The translations under genes were made by a program, and so were the position numbers. A stretch of DNA of 64,000 bases from Pseudomonas turukhanskensis (GTDB lineage: Bacteria; Pseudomonadota; Gammaproteobacteria; Pseudomonadales; Pseudomonadaceae), in contig NZ_BSFN01000013.1 in NCBI RefSeq assembly GCF_027922365.1, forward strand, positions 62,001 to 126,000, read 5' to 3'. The notes beneath the pieces were generated by a model that had not been told where the DNA came from, searched no databases, and saw nothing but the letters and a program-made list of their open reading frames with translations. Positions 1 through 8,926 of the stretch are shown here, piece by piece; positions within the stretch are counted from its first letter, which is position 1; every line of letters begins with the position of its first letter.

Positions 1-1
1 T

Positions 2-2542
2 CAGGCGGTAAGGGACGACACCACTGTCGATGTCGTGGCAGCGACTCGCCAAGTGCAAACGATCGAGAGAAACGACACCCCTGCAATCGATTTGAAAGTT
101 ACAGCGGCCGACTTCCGCGGCGGCAACAACAACTCTGCTTATATAGTTGGTTTGGCATACGACTCTCACACCAAGGACATCCGCCCACAGATTGACGGGT
201 CACAGACCGTCTCGACTTTCTGGGTGGACGTACGCGAGGGCGGGACATTACAGGCCAGGGCACTTAACCAGTATTGGCTGGCGGCCAAATACGGTGGCTT
301 TAAGGTGCCCACCAACTATGGCAATCCTTATGAGCGTACCACTACGCTGGATACCGCCTGGTGGACCAACAGCACCGCAGATGCGCCAGACCTGACCGCC
401 AACAACGACATGCGCCCGACCAACTTCTTTGTCGCCAGCGATGCGACCTTGATGATCAAGTCGTTGAAATCGGCGTTCGCAAACATCGTGGCGCAGTCTG
501 CAGGCACCGCGACCGCCTTGGCATCCAACTCCACGCAACTCGATACCGGCAGCGCCATTTTCCAGTCCGCATTCAATAACACGCACTGGAGCGGTGACTT
601 GTCGATGAAAACCATCGACGATGGCGTCGTGCAACCCGCGTCCTGGAGTGCCGCTGCGGTGCTGGATGCGCGCAACGGTGTAACCACGCGCAATATCTAT
701 ACAGCTAACACGTTGACCCCCAGCTCTGACGCGACCTACTCGACCTCCACCACTGGCGTAAACTTCGATTGGAGCACCCTCGACGCAGATACCAAAGCCG
801 CGTTAAAGGCTACATCCAGCGATGCCACCTCGGTGGGTGACTCGGTAGGCGAACTACGGGTTAACTACCTGCGCGGTGATCGCACACAGGAGCGTACGGC
901 TAATTCGTCCACCCAACCGTTCCGCCAGCGTGGCAGCCGCCTTGGCGACATCATCAACTCGGACCCAGTGTTCATTGCCAAGCAAGACTATGGCTACAAC
1001 CTGCTGCGCAGCAGCCGCTGGACATCGAATGGCGCTACAGCGGGTGCGGCCTACCTGACGTTCCGCTCCAGCGACAGCTATCAGGGGCGTACCCCGCTGG
1101 TGGTGGTGGGCGCGAACGACGGCATGCTTCATGGTTTTAATGCCTCTGAGACGCGCTCCGCCGGTGGAGGCGACGAGTTGTTCGCCTACGTGCCGCGCAG
1201 CATTGCCGGTCAGTTGTACCGCCTTACATCCCCTGATTACGTTCACCGCTATTACGTGGACGGCCCTGCCACGTCCTCGGACGCGTGGATCAATGATGAG
1301 TGGAAAACACTCGTGGTCGGCACCACAGGCGCCGGCGGCAACAGTGTATTTGCACTCGACGTGACCAACCCTTCCAGCATGAGCAGCTCCAACGTTCTCT
1401 GGGAATTCACGGCACCCGACATGGGCGCCACCATGTTCAAGCCATCGATCATTGCCCTGGCCAACGGAAAATTCGCCGTACTGGTCAGCAGCGGCTACTC
1501 CAACTCCGCTGTAACAGCCGGGCACGTGTGGCTGCTGGATGCAGCCGATGGCTCGGTAATCAAGAAATTCGACCTGCCGACTACCGGCTACCTGGGCGAA
1601 CCGTTGGCCATCGACTTGAACAATGACCGTATGGCCGAACGCGTTTACGTAGGCGATACCATGGGCAAACTCTGGCGCATCGACCTCAATGGCACCTCCG
1701 TCAATGGCTGGGGTGTGCCGAGCTCGCTGGAGTCTGGCGGCGAGCCTGGCCCGCTGTTTACCGCACAGGACGACGAAGGCAACGTGCAACCTATCACTGC
1801 GCCGCTTTCCGCAGCGCTCAACAAGGATGGCAACCCCATCATCCTGTTCGGTACCGGCACGTTTTACCAAACCACCGACACCGACCTGACGTTGACGCAA
1901 CACACTGACAGCTTCTACGGCATCATCGACACCGGCGCCGTGGTGGCAACCGACCGGTCGACGTTGCAGGCGCAGCGAATCATCAAACAGGCGACAGCGT
2001 CGGGTCAGTTGAAAGGCCGTGTGCTAAGCAACTCCACTATCTCTTCCAGTAGCGAAGGCTGGTACCTGGATCTGCTCTGGAAGGCAGCTGATGGCGGCTC
2101 GGACAGCCTCACTGGCGAGCGAGTGGTTTCCCGTGCCGTGATTCGCAGCGGCGTGGTGGTGTTTGCTACGTTGACACCGTCCGCCGACCCCTGCACCGGC
2201 GGTGCAACGAGCTGGATCATGGCCATTGACCTGTTCAGCGGCGGCCGACTGACTTACGATTTCTTCGATATGAACGGCGATGGCTCGCTCAGCGACGACG
2301 ACTCCTACACCGATGAAGAAACCGGTACTGATATTCCGTACTCCGGGCGTTCGAACTCGACCGAAGGTGTGGTCAAAACCCCAACGTTCTTCAACGGCAA
2401 TGGCTCCGACGGTTCTGGTGGTGGCGACGATGACGATGACCTGATCTGCATCGCCGGCTCGAAAAGCGGTGAGGCCACCTGCAGCCCAGCCCCTAAAGGC
2501 ACACGCCTCTCTGACCGTGTGTCCTGGCGCGAATTGAGATAA
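2..2542 (+). CDS. pilY1: Type IV pilus tip adhesin/assembly factor PilY1, 5'-truncated by the window
   Basis: The reading frame is open to the left edge, so the N-terminal (von Willebrand A-like) part lies outside. The visible ~846 residues are the C-terminal beta-propeller half of PilY1, a secreted type IV pilus tip protein that primes pilus assembly, counteracts retraction and mediates adhesion and surface sensing. A calcium-loop motif DLNNDRMAE lies at about 1613-1639, at the position of the known PilY1 regulatory Ca2+ site. A second acidic stretch, DMNGDGSLSDDDS, lies at about 2269-2307. Near the C-terminus is a low-complexity GSGGGDDDDD tract followed by two Cys. The gene ends 8 bp before pilE and their expression is probably coupled. 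The family is clear; residue numbering is relative because the start is missing. Confidence 0.95.
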   Translation, partial: QAVRDDTTVDVVAATRQVQTIERNDTPAIDLKVTAADFRGGNNNSAYIVGLAYDSHTKDIRPQIDGSQTVSTFWVDVREGGTLQARALNQYWLAAKYGGFKVPTNYGNPYERTTTLDTAWWTNSTADAPDLTANNDMRPTNFFVASDATLMIKSLKSAFANIVAQSAGTATALASNSTQLDTGSAIFQSAFNNTHWSGDLSMKTIDDGVVQPASWSAAAVLDARNGVTTRNIYTANTLTPSSDATYSTSTTGVNFDWSTLDADTKAALKATSSDATSVGDSVGELRVNYLRGDRTQERTANSSTQPFRQRGSRLGDIINSDPVFIAKQDYGYNLLRSSRWTSNGATAGAAYLTFRSSDSYQGRTPLVVVGANDGMLHGFNASETRSAGGGDELFAYVPRSIAGQLYRLTSPDYVHRYYVDGPATSSDAWINDEWKTLVVGTTGAGGNSVFALDVTNPSSMSSSNVLWEFTAPDMGATMFKPSIIALANGKFAVLVSSGYSNSAVTAGHVWLLDAADGSVIKKFDLPTTGYLGEPLAIDLNNDRMAERVYVGDTMGKLWRIDLNGTSVNGWGVPSSLESGGEPGPLFTAQDDEGNVQPITAPLSAALNKDGNPIILFGTGTFYQTTDTDLTLTQHTDSFYGIIDTGAVVATDRSTLQAQRIIKQATASGQLKGRVLSNSTISSSSEGWYLDLLWKAADGGSDSLTGERVVSRAVIRSGVVVFATLTPSADPCTGGATSWIMAIDLFSGGRLTYDFFDMNGDGSLSDDDSYTDEETGTDIPYSGRSNSTEGVVKTPTFFNGNGSDGSGGGDDDDDLICIAGSKSGEATCSPAPKGTRLSDRVSWRELR

Positions 2543-2550
2543 GGAAACCT

Positions 2551-3015
2551 ATGAGTCAACTAACCCAAAACGGAGCCCGCGCTGCCCAGCGCGGCTTCAC
2601 CCTGCTGGAACTCATGATTGTGGTGGCGATCATTGGCATCATCTCTGCCATCGCCTACCCCAGCTACATGAACCACGTGCGTACGGCCCACCGCGCCGAC
2701 GCAGAAGCCTCGCTGGTGGAGCTGTCCCAATTCATGGAACGCCACTACACGGCAAACGGGTTTTATACCGATCCGGCTACCGGGGACGAGGCACCAGAAC
2801 TGCCCTTCGACACCTCGCCGAAGGACGGTGGCAACGCGATGTATGACCTGAGCGTGAGTGCCATCAGCAATAACACCTTCACGCTTTCAGCAACGCCGGT
2901 AGACGGCAAGATGATGGCCGGTGATGGCTGCGCCAGCCTGACACTGACCAACACCGGCCTGCGCGGTGTCAGTGAGGACGCCACACTGGATAAAGCCGAG
3001 TGCTGGAAACGCTGA
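2551..3015 (+). CDS. pilE: Type IV minor pilin PilE
   Basis: Prepilin-like protein of 154 aa. A 15-residue basic leader ends in the prepilin peptidase site RG|FTLLELM, with Glu at position 5 of the mature form, followed by a hydrophobic N-terminal helix. Two Cys near the C-terminus (about residues 131 and 151) would form the pilin D-loop disulfide. Minor pilins of this class are processed by PilD and form the tip complex with PilY1. The Shine-Dalgarno AAGGA overlaps the pilY1 stop, so the pair is translated from one transcript. In P. aeruginosa a small pilY2 gene lies between the two; here only 8 bp separate them. Confidence 0.95.
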   Translation: MSQLTQNGARAAQRGFTLLELMIVVAIIGIISAIAYPSYMNHVRTAHRADAEASLVELSQFMERHYTANGFYTDPATGDEAPELPFDTSPKDGGNAMYDLSVSAISNNTFTLSATPVDGKMMAGDGCASLTLTNTGLRGVSEDATLDKAECWKR

Positions 3016-3024
3016 TTCTTCCGA

Positions 3025-3062
3025 CCCATAAAAAACCCCGCGAACGCGGGGTTTTTTATGGG
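3025..3062. terminator. Bidirectional intrinsic terminator between pilE and ispH
   Basis: Near-perfect dyad: CCCATAAAAAACCCCGCG, AA loop, then its complement, with a T-run on one side and an A-run on the other. It sits between the convergent pilE and ispH genes and can serve both. Confidence 0.9.
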
Positions 3063-3085
3063 TCCATTTCCAGCAAAGCCTCAGT

Positions 3086-4030
3086 TCAAATCGCCTTAAC
3101 GCGCAATTCCTTCGGCATCGAAAACGTCACATTCTCCGGCCGCCCATCGAGTTCTTCAGCACCACTGGCGCCCCACTCCCGCAGCCTCTGCACCACGCCC
3201 AACACCAGCACTTCCGGCGCCGATGCACCGGCGGTGATGCCAATACGCGCGGCACCTTCAAACCAGCCTTGCTGCAGATCTTCCGCGCCATCAATCAGGT
3301 AAGCCGGCGTACCCAAACGCTCTGAGAGTTCCCGCAGGCGGTTGGAGTTGGAGCTGTTGGGGCTGCCCACCACCAGCACCACGTCGCTCTCGCTAGCGAG
3401 CTGTTTGACGGCGTCCTGGCGGTTTTGCGTGGCGTAGCAGATATCGTCTTTACGGGGGCCACCGATGCTGGGGAAGCGGCTGCGCAGCGCGTCGATCACA
3501 CGACTGGTATCGTCCATCGACAAGGTGGTCTGGGTCACGAATGCCAGCGATTCGGGATTGCGCACCTGCAGGTTGGCAACGTCGGCTTCGTCTTCTACCA
3601 GGTAGATATCACCACCGTTACTGGCGTCGTATTGGCCCATGGTGCCTTCCACTTCCGGGTGGCCGGCGTGACCGATCAGGATGCACTCGCGGCCGTCGCG
3701 GCTGTAGCGGGCGACTTCGATGTGCACTTTGGTCACCAGCGGGCAGGTGGCGTCGAACACTTTCAGGCCACGGGCTTCGGCTTCCTTGCGTACCGCCTGG
3801 GAAACGCCGTGGGCGCTGAAGATGACGATGACGTTGTCCGGTACCTGGTCAAGTTCTTCAACGAAGATGGCGCCGCGGGCGCGCAGGTCTTCGACCACGA
3901 ATTTGTTGTGGACCACTTCGTGGCGCACGTAAATCGGCGGGCCGAACACTTCCAGGGCACGGTTGACGATTTCGATCGCGCGATCGACGCCAGCGCAGAA
4001 GCCGCGGGGGTTGGCGAGTTTGATTTGCAT
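3086..4030 (-). CDS. ispH: 4-hydroxy-3-methylbut-2-enyl diphosphate reductase IspH
   Basis: Last enzyme of the MEP isoprenoid pathway: reduces HMBPP to IPP and DMAPP with a [4Fe-4S] cluster. Cluster Cys are visible at residues 12 (GFCAG), 96 (DATCP) and about 198 (DDICYA). Substrate-binding His41, His74, His124 and Glu126 (GHPEVEGT) are present. The start is chosen at MQIKLANPRG, the usual N-terminus of the family, with an AGAGA Shine-Dalgarno; an in-frame ATG 15 bp upstream (4045) would add MQETA. Length 314 aa, normal for the family. It is the last gene of the fkpB-lspA-ileS-ribF minus-strand cluster. Confidence 0.96.
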   Translation of the reverse strand: MQIKLANPRGFCAGVDRAIEIVNRALEVFGPPIYVRHEVVHNKFVVEDLRARGAIFVEELDQVPDNVIVIFSAHGVSQAVRKEAEARGLKVFDATCPLVTKVHIEVARYSRDGRECILIGHAGHPEVEGTMGQYDASNGGDIYLVEDEADVANLQVRNPESLAFVTQTTLSMDDTSRVIDALRSRFPSIGGPRKDDICYATQNRQDAVKQLASESDVVLVVGSPNSSNSNRLRELSERLGTPAYLIDGAEDLQQGWFEGAARIGITAGASAPEVLVLGVVQRLREWGASGAEELDGRPENVTFSMPKELRVKAI

Positions 4031-4092
4031 GGCGGTCTCTTGCATGGGCTTGCCCTCATCCGCCCTGGGGCGGCTTCAAGGTAACCGGCCGA

Positions 4093-4545
4093 TCAGGCCG
4101 GTTTGACCTCGATGATTTCCACCTGAAAGTTCAGGGTCTTGCCGGCCAGCGGATGGTTGAAGTCGATGGTGACCTGGTTGTCATCAAAGGCTTTGACCAC
4201 GCCGGGCAGCTCGGTGTTGGCGGCGTCGTTGAAGATCACCAGCAGGCCGTCGGACAGCTCCATGCCTTCGAACTGCGAGCGCGGCATCACCTGCACGTTC
4301 TGCGGGTTGGGCTGGCCGAAGCCGTGCTCCGGCTCCACTTGCAGGGTGCGTTTGTCGCCGGCCTTGAGGCCGAACAGGGCAGCTTCGAAACCGGGCAGCA
4401 GGTTGCCGTCGCCCACCTTGAAGGTGGCCGGCTTCTTGTCGAAGGTGCTGTCCACCACATCGCCGTTTTCCAGGTTCAGGGCGAAGTGCAGGGTGACTTG
4501 CTTATCCGGGCCAATACGCTGTTCAGTTACTTGGGCTTCAGTCAT
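4093..4545 (-). CDS. fkpB: FKBP-type peptidyl-prolyl isomerase FkpB (SlpA-like)
   Basis: 150-aa SlyD/SlpA-type FKBP. It carries the FKBP core (GDVVDSTF, LPGFEAAL) with an inserted flap domain (HGFGQPNPQNVQVM). It lacks the His-rich metal-binding tail of SlyD, which fits FkpB. It acts as a prolyl isomerase and chaperone in the cytoplasm. The start MTEAQVT is set by a GGAGAG Shine-Dalgarno; longer in-frame starts would run through lspA coding sequence. The start overlaps the lspA stop by 8 bp, indicating translational coupling in the ileS-lspA-fkpB-ispH operon. Confidence 0.94.
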   Translation of the reverse strand: MTEAQVTEQRIGPDKQVTLHFALNLENGDVVDSTFDKKPATFKVGDGNLLPGFEAALFGLKAGDKRTLQVEPEHGFGQPNPQNVQVMPRSQFEGMELSDGLLVIFNDAANTELPGVVKAFDDNQVTIDFNHPLAGKTLNFQVEIIEVKPA

Positions 4546-5044
4546 GAACGGGCTCTCCGGATTTTTTACTCTTGAACATATCCAGGGCCAGCAGCACAGC
4601 GCCGACCGAGATGGCGCTATCGGCAATATTGAACGCCGGGAAATACCAGCGGTTCTGCCAATGCACGAGGATAAAGTCGATCACGTGGCCGAGTACGATG
4701 CGGTCGTACAGGTTGCCCAGTGCACCGCCAAGCACCAACGCCAAGGCGATGGCCAGCCAGGTTTCGTCAGCCTTCAGGCGTTTTAGCCAGACCACCAGGG
4801 TGGCGCTGACCACCACGGCGATCAGGGCAAACAACCAGCGCTGCCAGCCGGAACTGTCGGCCAGAAAGCTGAAGGCGGCGCCAGTGTTGTACGCCAGGGT
4901 CCAGCTAAACAGGTCGGGAATGACCACGATCTGCTGGTACAGGCTGAGGTTGGTTTCAAAGTACAGCTTGGTGGCCTGATCGAGGATCAGCACCAGCAGA
5001 CTTATCCACAACAAGCTCAGTCGGCCAAAGCGCGCATTAGGCAT
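4538..5044 (-). CDS. lspA: Lipoprotein signal peptidase (signal peptidase II)
   Basis: 168-aa inner-membrane aspartyl peptidase that cleaves the signal peptide of diacylglyceryl-modified prolipoproteins. Four hydrophobic segments are visible. The catalytic Asp pair lies in the conserved blocks GNLYDRIVLGHVIDF (Asp123) and FNIADSAIS (Asp142). The gene overlaps ileS upstream and fkpB downstream by 8 bp each. A DnaA-box-like TTATCCACA (5002-5010) lies inside the gene, probably by chance. Confidence 0.97.
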   Translation of the reverse strand: MPNARFGRLSLLWISLLVLILDQATKLYFETNLSLYQQIVVIPDLFSWTLAYNTGAAFSFLADSSGWQRWLFALIAVVVSATLVVWLKRLKADETWLAIALALVLGGALGNLYDRIVLGHVIDFILVHWQNRWYFPAFNIADSAISVGAVLLALDMFKSKKSGEPVHD

Positions 5045-7868
5045 AGTGACGAACCTCGCCAGCGCCGCTGATGTTGTCGACGCAGCGACCGCAGATTTCC
5101 GGGTGCTCCGGGTTCACGCCAACGTCTTCGCGGCAATGCCAGCAGCGCGCGCACTTGGCGTGGGCCGATTTCACCACTTTCAGTTTCAGGCCGGCTACTT
5201 CGGTAACCACAGCATCGGCTGGGGCACTGGCCAACGGCGCAACGGCGGCGGTCGAGGTGATCAGCACGAAACGCAGTTCGTTGCTGAGTTTGTTCAGATC
5301 GCTGACCAACGCGTCCTCGGCGTACAGGGTAACTTCGGCTTGCAGGTTGCCACCGATAGCCTTGGCTGCGCGCTGAACCTCCATCTCTTTGTTGACCGCC
5401 ACTTTCACGGCCATGACGCGGTCCCAGTAGGCGCGGTCCAGCTCGAAGCCTTCGGGCAACGCCGTGAGGCCTTCGTACCAGGTATTGAGCATCACCGATT
5501 CGTTGCGCTCGCCCGGCAGGTATTCCCACAGCTCATCGGCGGTAAACGCGAGGATCGGCGCGATCCAGCGCACCAGCGCTTCGGCGATATGGAACAGCGC
5601 GGTCTGGCAGGAGCGACGCGCCTGGCTGTCGCTGGCGGTGGTGTACTGACGATCCTTGATGATGTCCAGGTAGAACCCGCCCAGCTCCTGCACGCAGAAG
5701 TTGTGCACCTTGGAGTAAACGTTCCAGAAGCGGTATTCGCCGTAGTGCTCTTGCAGCTCATTTTGCAGCAGCAAGGCGCGGTCTACCGCCCAACGGTCCA
5801 GCGCCAGCATGTCTTCGGCCGGCAGCAGGTCGGTGGCCGGGTTGAAGCCACTCAGGTTGGAAAGCAGGAAGCGCGCGGTGTTACGGATGCGGCGATAGGC
5901 ATCGGCGCTGCGCTGCAGAATCTGATCGGAAACGGCCATTTCACCGGAGTAGTCGGTGGCCGAAACCCACAGACGCATGATGTCGGCGCCCAGGGTGTCG
6001 TTGACTTTCTGAGGCGCGATGACGTTGCCCAGCGACTTGGACATCTTGCGGCCGCTCTCGTCCACGGTGAAACCGTGGGTCAGCAGCTCGCGGTACGGCG
6101 CGTGGTCGTCCAGCATGCAGCCGGTGAGCAGCGAGGAGTGGAACCAGCCGCGGTGTTGGTCGGAACCTTCCAGATACAGGTCGGCGCGCGGGCCGGACGC
6201 ATGGCCCATCGGGTGGGAGCCACGCAACACGTGCCAGTGGGTGGTGCCGGAGTCGAACCACACATCAAGGGTGTCGCTGATCTTGTCGTAGTTGCCGGCT
6301 TCAGCGCCGAGCAGTTCGGCAGGGTCGAGTTTGAACCAGGCTTCGATGCCTTCCAGTTCAACGCGCTTGGCCACTTCCTCCATCAGCTCGACGGTGCGCG
6401 GGTGCAATTCGCCCGTGGCTTTGTCGAGGAAGAACGGAATCGGCACACCCCAGTTGCGCTGACGGGAGATGCACCAGTCCGGACGGTTGGCGATCATCGA
6501 GTGCAGGCGTGCCTGGCCCCAGGCCGGCACGAACTGGGTGTCTTCGATGGCTTTCACGGCGCGTTGACGCAGCGTGTTGCCGGTGTTGGGTTGCTTGTCC
6601 ATGCCAACGAACCACTGCGCGGTGGCGCGGTAGATCAGCGGCGACTTGTGGCGCCAGCAGTGCATGTAGCTGTGGCTGATGGTTTCGGTGTGCATCAGCG
6701 CGCCGACTTCGCTGAGTTTCTCAACGATGGCCGGGTTGGCTTTCCAGATGAACTGGCCGCCAAAGAACGGCAGCGATTCGACGTACACACCGTTGCTCTG
6801 CACCGGCGTCAGGATGTCGTCGTTGACCATGCCGTAGCGCTTGCAGGTCACGAAGTCGTCCTCACCGTACGCGGGCGCGGAGTGCACTACACCGGTACCA
6901 GCGCCGAGTTCGACGTACTCGGCCAGGTACACCGGCGAGAGGCGGTCGTAGAACGGGTGACGGAAGTTGATCAGCTCCAGCGCCGCGCCTGGCGCAGTGG
7001 CGATTACCGAGCCTTCCAGGCCGTAGCGGGTCAGGCAGGCCTGCACCAGCTCCTCGGCCAGAACCAGCAGCTGGTCGCCTACATCGACCAGGGCGTAGGT
7101 AAATTCGGGGTGAACGTTAAGCGCCTGGTTGGCCGGGATGGTCCACGGGGTAGTGGTCCAGATCACGATGGAGGCCGGCTTGCTCAGCGACGGCACGCCA
7201 AAGGCGGCAGCCAGTTTGGCTTCGTCGGCAACCGGGAAGGCAACGTCGATGGTCGAGGACTTTTTGTCCTGGTATTCCACTTCCGCTTCGGCCAGGGCCG
7301 AGCCGCAATCGAAGCACCAGTTCACCGGCTTCAGGCCTTTGAACACGAAGCCGCCTTTGACCATTTCGGCCAGGGCACGGATTTCGCCGGCCTCGTTGGC
7401 AAAGTCCATGGTTTTGTAAGGATTGGCCCAGTCGCCGAGCACACCCAGGCGGATGAACTCGACCTTCTGCCCTTCTACCTGCTCGGCCGCATAGGCACGG
7501 CACAGTTCGCGGGTTTTATCGGCAGGCAGGTTCTTGCCGTGGGTGACTTCGACTTTGTGTTCGATAGGCAGCCCGTGGCAGTCCCAACCCGGCACGTACG
7601 GCGCATCGAACCCGGACAGGGTTTTGGAGCGCACGATCATGTCTTTGAGAATCTTGTTTACGGCGTGACCGATGTGAATAGTGCCGTTGGCATAGGGCGG
7701 GCCGTCGTGCAGCACGAACTTGGGCCGATCCTTACCAATCTCGCGCAGCTTCTGATACAGGCCAATGCTGTCCCAGCGCTGCAGAATCTGCGGTTCGCGC
7801 TGTGGCAGGCCGGCCTTCATTGGGAAGGCGGTATCAGGAAGGTTCAGCGTGGCTTTGTAGTCGGTCAT
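5037..7868 (-). CDS. ileS: Isoleucyl-tRNA synthetase
   Basis: 943-aa class I aminoacyl-tRNA synthetase. HIGH is at residues 65-68 and KMSKS near residue 605. A large CP1 editing domain lies between them. The C-terminal zinc cluster is CARCWHC...CGRC. It charges tRNA-Ile in the cytoplasm and edits valine. The start MTDYKATLNLPD matches the usual N-terminus; a further in-frame start at 7925 would overlap ribF and is not needed. The gene sits 10 bp downstream of ribF and overlaps lspA by 8 bp. Confidence 0.97.
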   Translation of the reverse strand: MTDYKATLNLPDTAFPMKAGLPQREPQILQRWDSIGLYQKLREIGKDRPKFVLHDGPPYANGTIHIGHAVNKILKDMIVRSKTLSGFDAPYVPGWDCHGLPIEHKVEVTHGKNLPADKTRELCRAYAAEQVEGQKVEFIRLGVLGDWANPYKTMDFANEAGEIRALAEMVKGGFVFKGLKPVNWCFDCGSALAEAEVEYQDKKSSTIDVAFPVADEAKLAAAFGVPSLSKPASIVIWTTTPWTIPANQALNVHPEFTYALVDVGDQLLVLAEELVQACLTRYGLEGSVIATAPGAALELINFRHPFYDRLSPVYLAEYVELGAGTGVVHSAPAYGEDDFVTCKRYGMVNDDILTPVQSNGVYVESLPFFGGQFIWKANPAIVEKLSEVGALMHTETISHSYMHCWRHKSPLIYRATAQWFVGMDKQPNTGNTLRQRAVKAIEDTQFVPAWGQARLHSMIANRPDWCISRQRNWGVPIPFFLDKATGELHPRTVELMEEVAKRVELEGIEAWFKLDPAELLGAEAGNYDKISDTLDVWFDSGTTHWHVLRGSHPMGHASGPRADLYLEGSDQHRGWFHSSLLTGCMLDDHAPYRELLTHGFTVDESGRKMSKSLGNVIAPQKVNDTLGADIMRLWVSATDYSGEMAVSDQILQRSADAYRRIRNTARFLLSNLSGFNPATDLLPAEDMLALDRWAVDRALLLQNELQEHYGEYRFWNVYSKVHNFCVQELGGFYLDIIKDRQYTTASDSQARRSCQTALFHIAEALVRWIAPILAFTADELWEYLPGERNESVMLNTWYEGLTALPEGFELDRAYWDRVMAVKVAVNKEMEVQRAAKAIGGNLQAEVTLYAEDALVSDLNKLSNELRFVLITSTAAVAPLASAPADAVVTEVAGLKLKVVKSAHAKCARCWHCREDVGVNPEHPEICGRCVDNISGAGEVRHYA

Positions 7869-7878
7869 CTTTGGCTCT

Positions 7879-8817
7879 TCACTTAGGCGGTTGACCCTGC
7901 CATAGGGCACGGGCGGCGGCGACATCCGCGTGTATCGCCGTCTTCAGCGCCTCCAGGGAGGCGAAACGCTGCTCATCGCGCAGCTTGTGGTGGAAAGCCA
8001 CCGTCAAACGTCGGCCATAGATATCGCCGACAAAATCTAAAAGATGCACTTCCAGGTGTGCGCTACCGTCGCCCTGCACCGTGGGCCGTACGCCAATATT
8101 GGCGACGCCGGGCCAGGGTTTGCCGTCGAGTTCGACAGTGACCAGATAAACCCCGGTCAACGGCACACGACGACGTTTGAGTTGTACGTTGGCCGTCGGC
8201 GTACCGAACTGGCGGGCCAGTTTCTGCCCGTGCAGAACGCGGCCGGAAATCTGGAATGGCCGGCCCAACAGGCGCTCGGCCAACGGGAAATCGGCTGCAG
8301 CCAACGACTCGCGAACCCGCGTGCTGCTGACGCGCAAGCCGTCGATTTCAACAGTGCTGGCCGCTTCCAGGGTAAAGCCTTCAACCTGCGCCGCTTGTTG
8401 CAAAAAGGCGAAATCGCCGGCGCGGTCGCAACCAAAGCGGAAATCGTCGCCCACTTCCAGGTGCTGAACGCCAAGGCCTTGCAGCAGAACGGTCTGCACA
8501 AATTCAGCGGCGCTGAGTTCACGCAAACGGCGGTTGAAAGACAGGCACAGCACGCGATCCACGCCGGCAGCGGCAAACAATGCCAGCTTGTCGCGCAACC
8601 GCGTCAAGCGGGGCGGCGCGGTGTCCGGGCCAAAGAACTCACGGGGCTGGGGCTCGAAAATCACCACGCAGCTGGGCACACCCAACTCGTCCGCGCGTTC
8701 ACGCAGCCGTGCCAGGATGGCCTGGTGGCCACGGTGCACGCCGTCAAAATTGCCGATAGTGGCAACACAGCCCCGATGCTGGGGCTGCAAGTTTTGAAGC
8801 CCTCGAACCAGCTGCAT
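7879..8817 (-). CDS. ribF: Bifunctional riboflavin kinase/FAD synthetase RibF
   Basis: 312 aa. The N-terminal nucleotidyltransferase domain (FAD synthetase) carries the GNFDGVHRGH nucleotide-binding motif at about residues 21-30. The C-terminal riboflavin kinase domain carries the GxxxxPTAN signature (FGTPTANVQL). It converts riboflavin to FMN and then FAD. The start MQLVRGLQNL is chosen by family N-terminus; the longer frame to 9021 runs into murJ. It is the first gene after murJ in the minus-strand cluster leading to ileS. Confidence 0.95.
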   Translation of the reverse strand: MQLVRGLQNLQPQHRGCVATIGNFDGVHRGHQAILARLRERADELGVPSCVVIFEPQPREFFGPDTAPPRLTRLRDKLALFAAAGVDRVLCLSFNRRLRELSAAEFVQTVLLQGLGVQHLEVGDDFRFGCDRAGDFAFLQQAAQVEGFTLEAASTVEIDGLRVSSTRVRESLAAADFPLAERLLGRPFQISGRVLHGQKLARQFGTPTANVQLKRRRVPLTGVYLVTVELDGKPWPGVANIGVRPTVQGDGSAHLEVHLLDFVGDIYGRRLTVAFHHKLRDEQRFASLEALKTAIHADVAAARALWQGQPPK

Positions 8818-8926
8818 AGGACGCTTCTTGCTCACAAAGTGGCCGATTATACGCACACCCGACGCCGGACAACAGGCAACACCCGTCGCGTGTTTGCACG
8901 TTTGTAAATAAGGGGTTTCTGGGAGA

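Noticed and set aside
5046..7886. 946-codon plus-strand open frame opposite ileS
   Set aside because: Antisense shadow of a perfect isoleucyl-tRNA synthetase in GC-rich DNA; composition is Val/Gly/Ala/Gln-rich with no recognisable domain.
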